Part shown: one piece after another, positions 58,154-64,000 of the stretch
How positions within the stretch are numbered: the stretch's first letter is position 1
How the letters are laid out: every line of letters begins with the position of its first letter
Assembly (NCBI RefSeq): GCF_001411495.1
Contig: NZ_CP012981.1
Location: 434,001-498,000, forward strand
Direction: 5' to 3'
DNA from: Burkholderia cepacia ATCC 25416
Lineage (GTDB): Bacteria > Pseudomonadota > Gammaproteobacteria > Burkholderiales > Burkholderiaceae
Length of the DNA stretch: 64,000 nucleotides
The notes under the pieces: model-generated
What the model was told of the DNA's origin: nothing
The model's input: only the letters and a program-made list of their open reading frames with translations
Database searches by the model: none
Program-made: the position numbers and the translations under genes

Positions 58154-60232
58154 TTACTCGGAGAGCGGCAGGTCAGTCGGATCGGTGGGCTCGCCCGGCA
58201 GCAGGTTGCCGTCGATGCCGAAGCGATTGCCACGACCAATGCTGTCGCCTGTCAGCGGGCCCTTGAACCGTATCGCCACGGCGTCGAGGGTGATGCCGCA
58301 GTCGTCCAGCGTGATCGTGCCGCCGGGGCCGCGCAGGCGGATTACCTCGCCGGCTTGCAACTCAACGACCTTGGTGCGATGCCGAATGGCCTGCCCCGCC
58401 TCCAACTCGGCACGCCCCTGCACGCGCTGCGTCAGATGTCCGCCGATATCCATCGTGTGGTTAGCCGCCGTCTTGTCGCGACGATGGTTGCCGACTTCCT
58501 CGGTACGGTCCTTGCCCGTGTGGATCGTGTGGTTGCGACCAATGCTCAGGAAGTCGTCCTGCCCGATGTCGTGGCGACGGTCCTGCCCGATGGTGACCTG
58601 CTCGTCATGGCCGACCGTCTCCTTGCGGTCGTTACCGATGGCGATGGTTTCGTCGTGTTCCACCTGCTCGCTGCGGTCGTTGCCGACGAACGTGGTTTCG
58701 TCGTGATTGACGTGGATGTTCTGGTCCTTCTGCGCGTGGACGTAGATTTCCTCTTGATCCTTCTCGTCCTCGAAGCGCAGTTCGTTGTAGCCCTCGCCCT
58801 TGTGCGTCTGGCTCTTGATCGTCATCCGCGTCTTGTGCCGCGGCAGCTCGTACGGCGGCAACTGCAGCCGGTTGTACGCCCGCCCGATGATGAGAGGCTG
58901 GTCCGGATCGCCATCCAGGTTGACCACGATCACTTCCTGCCCGATACGTGGGATCGCCATGTGGCCCCAGGTCGCGCCGGCCCAGTTCTGCGCGACCTGG
59001 ATCCAGCACGAGCTGTGCTCGTCGTGCTTGCCTTCGCGATCCCACGGGAACTGCACCTTTACCCGGCCGTACTCGTCCGTGTAAATCTCTTCGCCTTCGG
59101 GGCCGACCACGGTCGCCGGCTGCGGGCCGTCGATGCGCGGGCGCGGCAGCGGCTCGGCGCGCCACTCGGCATCGTCGGGCACCAGCACCGCGTCGTAGCG
59201 GTAGTGCGTGCCCTGCTGCGCGTCAGCGCCCTCCTCCGCCTGGCTGGTGGTCTGCACGCCGTGATGCACGATGCTCACCGGGCGCCAGCCGCGGTTCATG
59301 TCCTCGCGCGGGTGGCCGGTGAGGTCGAACGCGATGCCGGGTTGCAGGCGCGCATCATCGCCGGTAACCCGCGCGACTCGCGCATCGCGACGGTGACCAC
59401 GCAGGCGGTCCTGCGTGAAGGCCTTGCCGCTGGCTTCATGCTTGTAGCGGCCCGGGTAGTCGTAGCGCGCGTAGCCACGGCCCTGATGATCGAGGTCCGT
59501 CCCCTCGCGCGGGTACTCGTGCGGATAGCGTGGACTCTTGAACGTGTAGTCGCGCTGCACTTGGCGCGCCGTACGCACGTTCTCCGTATAGGCGAAGGTG
59601 CGCAGGCAAGGCTGCGGCTGGTCGCCGCCGGGCGTGGGGTTGTAGATCACCGGCTCGCCCTGCTGACGACCGAAGATAAACAGCCGATCGCAGTGGATCA
59701 ACCGATAACCGTCGGCCTTGTGCTGGAAGGCGTAGAAGAAGCCTTCCTCGCGCAAGATACGTTCGATGAAATCGTAGTCGGTGTCGCCTGCCTGCACGCA
59801 ATACTCGCGCGCCAGATGCTCGTTGGTGACACGCTGCTCGTAGTCCAGCGTTTGATGGTGTGCCTTGAGCACGGCCGTGGCGATCTCCGGCACGCTCAGG
59901 GTCTGGAAAATGCGCCAGTCGGAGGACAGCTTCAAGCACGCCAGGCGCGGCTCGACCACCGCGGAATAGCGAGTGCGTCGAAATCCCGTATCACGCTGAA
60001 CAAACGACGAGATGGCGCCATGCACGTAACGCACCGGCTGCCCGCCCTGCCAAATCGTGAGCAGGCCGTTACGATCGAGCACCTCGCCAAAGTCGATGGC
60101 GGGATTCGCGCTGGCCAATTCAACCTGCAAGAGAAAGGTCTCGGACAGGCCCTCGTGCAGGGTGAACTCGACGACCTCGAATGATTCGTTGCCCGCGGTG
60201 AAGGTAAAGCGCAGGTCAGATTGGATAGCCAT
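58154..60232 (-). CDS. vgrG: Type VI secretion system spike protein VgrG
   Basis: 692 residues. The N-terminal gp27-like part includes FTAGNESFEVVEFTLHEGLS and YCVQAGDTDYDFIERILREE. The gp5 OB domain follows (GEEIYTDEYGRVKVQFPWDR, SCWIQVAQNWAGATWGHMAI). Then comes a needle made of short repeats such as VGNDRSEQVEHDETIAIGND and IGQDRRHDIGQDDFLSIGRN. No DUF2345 or toxin extension is visible and no PAAR gene is adjacent. It caps the T6SS tube and carries the effector encoded directly downstream. Confidence 0.95.
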   Translation of the reverse strand: MAIQSDLRFTFTAGNESFEVVEFTLHEGLSETFLLQVELASANPAIDFGEVLDRNGLLTIWQGGQPVRYVHGAISSFVQRDTGFRRTRYSAVVEPRLACLKLSSDWRIFQTLSVPEIATAVLKAHHQTLDYEQRVTNEHLAREYCVQAGDTDYDFIERILREEGFFYAFQHKADGYRLIHCDRLFIFGRQQGEPVIYNPTPGGDQPQPCLRTFAYTENVRTARQVQRDYTFKSPRYPHEYPREGTDLDHQGRGYARYDYPGRYKHEASGKAFTQDRLRGHRRDARVARVTGDDARLQPGIAFDLTGHPREDMNRGWRPVSIVHHGVQTTSQAEEGADAQQGTHYRYDAVLVPDDAEWRAEPLPRPRIDGPQPATVVGPEGEEIYTDEYGRVKVQFPWDREGKHDEHSSCWIQVAQNWAGATWGHMAIPRIGQEVIVVNLDGDPDQPLIIGRAYNRLQLPPYELPRHKTRMTIKSQTHKGEGYNELRFEDEKDQEEIYVHAQKDQNIHVNHDETTFVGNDRSEQVEHDETIAIGNDRKETVGHDEQVTIGQDRRHDIGQDDFLSIGRNHTIHTGKDRTEEVGNHRRDKTAANHTMDIGGHLTQRVQGRAELEAGQAIRHRTKVVELQAGEVIRLRGPGGTITLDDCGITLDAVAIRFKGPLTGDSIGRGNRFGIDGNLLPGEPTDPTDLPLSE

Positions 60233-60442
60233 AGTTAAGCTGCTCGCTGAACGCCCAGCGGCAACGATTAACTATTGCGAGATCCCCGTCTATTGGACGA
60301 ATCTGAAAATAGCGCTTTCCCCCGACCTGGCCCCCACCATATCCGTGGGTTACCTTGGTCCTATCCGCGACCGAGCCAGACTGCCCCGGCCACCTTGTCG
60401 CAAATTCCGCCTCTACTGGCGATTACCTCTGCGCCTCGCCCC
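60233..60442. other. vgrG upstream region
   Basis: About 210 bp between the actP terminator and the vgrG ATG, of mixed composition and without a supportable ORF. It should hold the vgrG promoter; I see no confident -10/-35 or sigma-54 match. Confidence 0.4.
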
Positions 60443-60483
60443 AAAAAAGCGAAACTCCGAAAGATCTCGATCCTCGGAGTTTC
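60443..60483 (-). terminator. Intrinsic terminator after actP
   Basis: On the minus strand GAAACTCCGA and TCGGAGTTTC pair over 10 bp around a 13-base loop and run into GCTTTTTTGG. It lies 19 bp after the actP stop. The left copy of the actP end (53147) has no such terminator. Confidence 0.85.
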
Positions 60484-60499
60484 ACTGCCCTCAACCACG

Positions 60500-60579
60500 A
60501 ATCAGTGCCGCACGGCCTCGCCCGCCAGCACCCCCGTCTGCGCGTAGAACTCCTGCTGCGCGAACGCAGCGCGCTCGCG
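60500..60579. repeat. Right copy of the 80-bp islet direct repeat (actP 3' end)
   Basis: Same orientation as 53147-53226, offset 7,353 bp, nine mismatches and no gaps. Identity stops at AATCAG, which spans the actP stop codon, on one side and at CTCGCG on the other. Confidence 0.88.
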
Positions 60580-62196
60580 CCGCGCACGCTCGCCGCGATC
60601 CGCGAGCGAGCCGACGACGATCCCGACGAACGCGAGCGGCACCGACACGAGCGCGGGGTTGTCGAGGAACACCGCCGCGTGCGCGTGATGCAGCACGTCG
60701 ACCCACACCGACTTCGACAGCACCGTGAGCGTGACCGCCGACACGAGGCCGAGGCCGCCGCCGAGCACCGCGCCGCGCGTCGTCATCCCGCGCCAGAAGA
60801 TCGACATCGCGAGCACCGGGAAATTCGCGCTCGCGGCCACCGCCGCGACGAGGCCGACCATGAACGCGACGTTCACGTGCTCGAACAGGATCGACAGCCC
60901 GATCGCGACCGCCGACAACGCGATCGTCGCCGCGCGCGAGATGCGCATCTCGAGGCGCTCGTCGGGCTTGCCGCGCGCCCACATTTGCGCGTACAGGTCA
61001 TGCGAGATCGTCGTCGCGCCGGCGAGCGTGAGGCCCGCGACCACCGCGAGGATCGTCGCGAACGTGACCGCCGCGATGAAGCCGTAGAACCAGTTCCCGC
61101 CGACCGCCTGCGCGAGCTTCACCGCGACCATGTTCGAGCCGCCGAGCAGGTCGTGCGTCAGGTTGAAGGAACCGTCGGCACCCAGCTTGAAGAATTCCGG
61201 ATGCTGCGCGAGCAGCACGATCGCCGAGAAGCCGATCACGAAGGTCAGCAGGTAGAAGTAGCCGATGAAGCCGGTCGCATAGAGCACCGACTTGCGCGCC
61301 TCCTTCGCGTTCGGCACCGTGAAGAAGCGCATCAGGATGTGCGGGAAGCCGGCCGTGCCGAACATCAGCGCGATGCCGAGCGACAGCGCGTTGGCGGGAT
61401 CGCGGATCAGCTTGCCGGGGCCCATGATCGACAGCGCGCCCGGATGCACGGCCACCGCGCGGCGGAACATCTCGTCGACGCTGAAGCCGAATTCGGCGAG
61501 CGCGAGCAGGACGAGCAGCGTCGCGCCGCACAGCAGCAGCACGGCCTTGATCACCTGCACCCAGGTGGTCGCGGTCATCCCGCCGAAGAACACGTAGACG
61601 ACCATCAGCACGCCGACGATCAGCTCGGCCGTGCCATACGACAGCCCGAACAGCAGCTGGATCAGCTTGCCCGCGCCGACCATCTGCACGACGAGGTACA
61701 GCACGACGATGGTCAGCGAATTCGCGGACGTCAGCAGCCGGATCGGCCGCTGTGCGAAGCGGTACGCAACGACGTCGACGAACGTGAACTTGCCGAGATT
61801 GCGCAGCGGTTCGGCGATCAGGAACATCACGAACGGCCAGCCGACGAGAAAGCCGATCGAGTAGATGAGCCCGTCGAAGCCGAACATGAACACCATCCCC
61901 GACAGCCCGAGGAACGACGCGGCCGACATATAGTCGCCCGCGATCGCGAGCCCGTTCTGCAGCCCGGTGATGCCGCCGCCGGCCGTGTAGAAGTCGCGCG
62001 TCGAGCGCGTGCGGCGCGCGGCCCAGCGCGTGAGCGCGAGCGTCGCGAACACGAACGCGAAGAACATCCCGATCGCGACCGGGTTCAGTTCGACCTTGTC
62101 GGGCATCGGGCCCGCGACCGATACCGCATGCGCGGCAGACGAAACGAGGGTCGCGGGAACGGCAAGCGCGCGGAGCGCGATCGAAATGCGTCGCAT
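60502..62196 (-). CDS. actP: Cation/acetate symporter ActP
   Basis: 564 residues from the ATG at 62196 behind AAGGAGG. Signal-like N-terminus, then about thirteen helices of the sodium:solute symporter family. [20 protein letters not shown] and [17 protein letters not shown] are the ActP signature. It imports acetate and other short monocarboxylates. Its 5' end follows the DUF485 gene by 11 bp (YjcH-ActP pair). The 3' end forms the right islet repeat. Confidence 0.95.
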   Translation of the reverse strand: MRRISIALRALAVPATLVSSAAHAVSVAGPMPDKVELNPVAIGMFFAFVFATLALTRWAARRTRSTRDFYTAGGGITGLQNGLAIAGDYMSAASFLGLSGMVFMFGFDGLIYSIGFLVGWPFVMFLIAEPLRNLGKFTFVDVVAYRFAQRPIRLLTSANSLTIVVLYLVVQMVGAGKLIQLLFGLSYGTAELIVGVLMVVYVFFGGMTATTWVQVIKAVLLLCGATLLVLLALAEFGFSVDEMFRRAVAVHPGALSIMGPGKLIRDPANALSLGIALMFGTAGFPHILMRFFTVPNAKEARKSVLYATGFIGYFYLLTFVIGFSAIVLLAQHPEFFKLGADGSFNLTHDLLGGSNMVAVKLAQAVGGNWFYGFIAAVTFATILAVVAGLTLAGATTISHDLYAQMWARGKPDERLEMRISRAATIALSAVAIGLSILFEHVNVAFMVGLVAAVAASANFPVLAMSIFWRGMTTRGAVLGGGLGLVSAVTLTVLSKSVWVDVLHHAHAAVFLDNPALVSVPLAFVGIVVGSLADRGERARRERAAFAQQEFYAQTGVLAGEAVRH

Positions 62197-62207
62197 GTCG
62201 GCCTCCT

Positions 62208-62513
62208 TCACGAACGCTGCAGGAGCGCGTCGACGCGGCGGTCGAACGCACGGTTCGCGCGCAGCACGTAACACGCGGTCAGCCCGATCGCGACCAGGAT
62301 GATCGCGACGCCCGCGGCGATCCCGACCGTCGTCGTCGCGCCGCGATACAGCGGCGCCGCGAGCACGTGCGGCGCGAGCGCGACGAGCAGGATGAAGCCG
62401 TAGTACGTGGCGATCATCAGTGCCGTCAGCGTGAAGCTGAAACGGCGCCGCGCCCGCACGAGCTGCTGGTAGTCGCGGCGCGCCGTGACCGATTCGATGA
62501 AGGAAAGCTCCAT
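62208..62513 (-). CDS. yjcH: DUF485 membrane protein (YjcH-like)
   Basis: 101 residues with two membrane helices ([20 protein letters not shown] and [20 protein letters not shown]). [20 protein letters not shown] is the family core. GGAGA lies before the ATG. DUF485 proteins are encoded directly before actP in many proteobacteria, as here. Role unproven, presumed transporter partner. Confidence 0.93.
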   Translation of the reverse strand: MELSFIESVTARRDYQQLVRARRRFSFTLTALMIATYYGFILLVALAPHVLAAPLYRGATTTVGIAAGVAIILVAIGLTACYVLRANRAFDRRVDALLQRS

Positions 62514-62531
62514 GGTGTCTCCTGTCGACCA

Positions 62532-62604
62532 GAGTTAGCGCTTTAGCGCTTACTCGGGTCCCATGCTTCGCGGTCGACCTGAGTTGGCGCTTTAGCGCCT
62601 ACTC
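62532..62604. repeat. Two copies of a palindromic repeat before yjcH-actP
   Basis: GAGTTAGCGCTTTAGCGCTT followed by ACTC (62532-62555) and GAGTTGGCGCTTTAGCGCCT followed by ACTC (62581-62604) are two 24-bp palindromes 49 bp apart, each preceded by GTCGACC. Each can fold as a hairpin with TTTA as loop. They lie in the leader of the yjcH-actP transcript. They resemble REP-type elements; how many occur elsewhere in the genome cannot be seen here. Confidence 0.85.
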
Positions 62605-62703
62605 AGGCCCCCGCAGGGCAAACCAACTCGTCATTGCGAGGGTGTTGTGTGGAATGGTCGGCGCGCGTCGACTCCCCCGCCCGCGCCGTGGCGGCAAATC
62701 GAA

Positions 62704-63909
62704 TTACACGACGCGATCCGCACGCAGCCGCGCGACCTCGTCGGCCGACATCCCGAGCCAGCCGCCGAGCACCGCGTCCGTATCGGCGCCGAGCACCGGC
62801 GGCGCGCCGCGCACCGGCAGCCGCGCGCCGTCGAACCGGTACGGCGGCGCCAGCACGTCGACGCCGCCCGCGACCGGATGCGGCTGCCGCGTCACGAGCC
62901 CCGCGCTCGTCGCACGTTCCGACGTCAGCGCTTCGTGCAGCCCGAGCACTTCGCCGCACGGAATGCCCGCGTCGGCCAGCGCCGCGAGCAGAGTCGCGCG
63001 CGAACGGCGCGCGAGTTCGCGACGAATCTCGGGCAGCAGGTCGGCGCGGTTCTCCGAGCGGCCGAGGTTGGTCTTGTAGCGTTCGTCCGCGGCGAGGTCG
63101 GGCCGCTCGATCGCATCGCAAAAGCGCGCGAACTGCGTGTTGTTGCCGACCGTGATCACGAGCGGGCCGTCGGCCGCGTCGAACACGCCGTACGGCACGA
63201 TCGACGGATGCGCGTTGCCGTAGCGCGGCGGGTCCTCGCCCATCAGCAGCGCGTCGAGCCCGTAGTACGCGGTGATCATCAGCCCGCAGTCGAACAGCGC
63301 CATCTCGATGCGCCGCCCGCGCCCCGTCGCATGACGTTCGTACAGCGCCGCGAGGATCGCCTGCGCCGAATACATGCCGGTGAACAGGTCGACCGCCGCG
63401 ACGCCGAACTTCAGCGGCGGCTGGCCGGCTTCGCCGTTCAGCGCCATCAGCCCGGCCTCGCCCTGCACGACGAGGTCGTAGCCGGGCCGCGCGGCCTCCG
63501 CGCCCGAGCGGTCGTAGCCGGAGATCGCGCAGTGCACGAGGCGCGGGTTCAGTTCGGCCAGCGCGTCGTAGCCGAGCCCGAGCTTCTCCGCGCCGCCGAA
63601 CTTGAAGTTGTGAAGCACCACGTCGGCCTGCGCGGCCAGCTCGCGCGCGAGCCGCCGCCCTTCGTCGGTCTGCAGGTCGAGACAGATCGAGCGCTTGCTG
63701 CGGTTCACGCTGTTGAAGTAGGTCGTTTCGGTGTCGCCGATCCTCAAGCCCCAGTCGCGCGTGTCGTCGCCGCGCGCCGGATGCTCGACCTTGATCACTT
63801 CCGCGCCGAAATCGGCGAGCACCATCGCACACCACGGCCCCGCGAGCACGCGCGAGAAGTCGAGCACTTTCACGCCGGCCAGCGGCAAAACGCGCGATTC
63901 GTTCGTCAT
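62704..63909 (-). CDS. CaiB/BaiF family CoA transferase
   Basis: 401 residues from the ATG at 63909 with GGAGGAG upstream; the ATG at 63924 lies before this site and is less likely. VLDFSRVLAGPWCAMVLADF, GAEVIKVEHPARGDDTRDWG, and NRSKRSICLDLQTDEGRRLA open the protein as in class III CoA transferases. The nucleophilic aspartate is probably in VAAVDLFTGMYSAQAIL. It moves CoA between carboxylic acids; the substrate is unknown. A further gene lies 30 bp upstream on the same strand. Confidence 0.93.
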   Translation of the reverse strand: MTNESRVLPLAGVKVLDFSRVLAGPWCAMVLADFGAEVIKVEHPARGDDTRDWGLRIGDTETTYFNSVNRSKRSICLDLQTDEGRRLARELAAQADVVLHNFKFGGAEKLGLGYDALAELNPRLVHCAISGYDRSGAEAARPGYDLVVQGEAGLMALNGEAGQPPLKFGVAAVDLFTGMYSAQAILAALYERHATGRGRRIEMALFDCGLMITAYYGLDALLMGEDPPRYGNAHPSIVPYGVFDAADGPLVITVGNNTQFARFCDAIERPDLAADERYKTNLGRSENRADLLPEIRRELARRSRATLLAALADAGIPCGEVLGLHEALTSERATSAGLVTRQPHPVAGGVDVLAPPYRFDGARLPVRGAPPVLGADTDAVLGGWLGMSADEVARLRADRVV

Positions 63910-63939
63910 CCTTGTCTCCTCCATTCGCGTCGTTCGTCT

Positions 63940-64000
63940 TTACTGTTTCGACAGCGCGATGTAGCGCGCGAGATGGTGATCCTCGTCGCCGAGCTGGTGA
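63940..64000 (-). CDS. 3' end of a gene entering from the right edge
   Basis: The minus-strand frame ends ...HQLGDEDHHLARYIALSKQ with TAA at 63942-63940 and is open to the edge. Only 19 residues are visible, so no family can be named. Position 30 bp before the CoA transferase suggests the same operon. Confidence 0.55.
   Translation of the reverse strand, partial: HQLGDEDHHLARYIALSKQ

Larger units (their letters stand above)
53147..60499. mobile_element. VgrG effector-immunity islet bracketed by actP 3'-end repeats
   Basis: A 7,353-bp unit between two copies of the actP gene end. It carries vgrG, a peptidoglycan-hydrolase effector, putative immunity genes and decayed coding sequence, all on the minus strand. 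The stretch from about 53.2 to 56.3 kb is visibly richer in A+T than its surroundings. I see no integrase, transposase or tRNA in it, so exchange by homologous recombination in the flanking actP end and vgrG is likelier than autonomous movement. Confidence 0.7.

Overview
The window looks like about 64 kb of the main chromosome of a Burkholderia species, probably of the B. cepacia complex. Base composition is GC-rich throughout. The gene order glutathione synthesis - short PTS - ptsH - ptsI, the cox operon with its assembly genes, and secB-grxC-rhodanese-gpmA-ctpA are familiar Burkholderiales layouts. The species is inferred from protein character and synteny; no database was consulted.

Layout. 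1-4.0 kb: the end of a fused molybdopterin oxidoreductase/ferredoxin reductase/ferredoxin, an ornithine cyclodeaminase-like enzyme and an AtoE-type short-chain acid permease. 4.0-9.45 kb: the SOS mutagenesis cassette imuA-imuB-dnaE2 behind a canonical LexA box. 9.7-12.5 kb: a three-gene ABC importer of unknown substrate. 12.9-16.5 kb: a four-cysteine secreted protein, a MetQ-like binding protein, a chemoreceptor and a YciI protein. 16.6-27.1 kb: aa3-type cytochrome oxidase genes (ctaC, ctaD, ctaE) with heme A synthesis (ctaA, ctaB) and copper/assembly factors (two Sco-like proteins, ctaG, SURF1 and small membrane proteins). 27.2-36.2 kb: housekeeping genes (bioC, comF-like, trmL, macro domain, gpsA, secB, grxC, rhodanese, gpmA, ctpA, moeB-like). 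36.3-43.7 kb: ptsI, ptsH, an EIIA-Man protein, gshB, gshA and the nitrogen-controlled glnK-amtB pair. 44-48 kb: ubiK, a 17-bp tandem repeat, comM, a DnaA-box cluster, a lipoprotein and a TlpA-like thioredoxin. 48-53 kb: the C4-dicarboxylate system dctA-dctB-dctD. 53.1-60.5 kb: a type VI secretion islet. 60.5-64 kb: actP with its DUF485 partner, a CaiB-type CoA transferase and the tail of one further gene.

The most unusual part is the islet at about 53,147-60,499. It carries vgrG, a two-domain peptidoglycan-active effector (degenerate M23-like plus GH19-like), a probable periplasmic immunity protein, about 1.1 kb of decayed coding sequence interrupted only by in-frame stops, and a second small secreted protein that may be an orphan immunity gene. 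It is bracketed by an 80-bp direct repeat (71 of 80 bases identical) that is the 3' end of actP. The left copy is a stranded gene end beside dctA and the right copy belongs to the intact gene. This suggests modular exchange of a VgrG cargo unit at the actP 3' end.

Regulation readable from sequence includes two near-perfect sigma-54 promoters (glnK-amtB and dctA), the dctA one with two palindromes upstream whose centres lie 31 bp apart. There is also a sigma-70-type promoter before the cox operon, the LexA box, and several intrinsic terminators, one of them between ptsH and ptsI.
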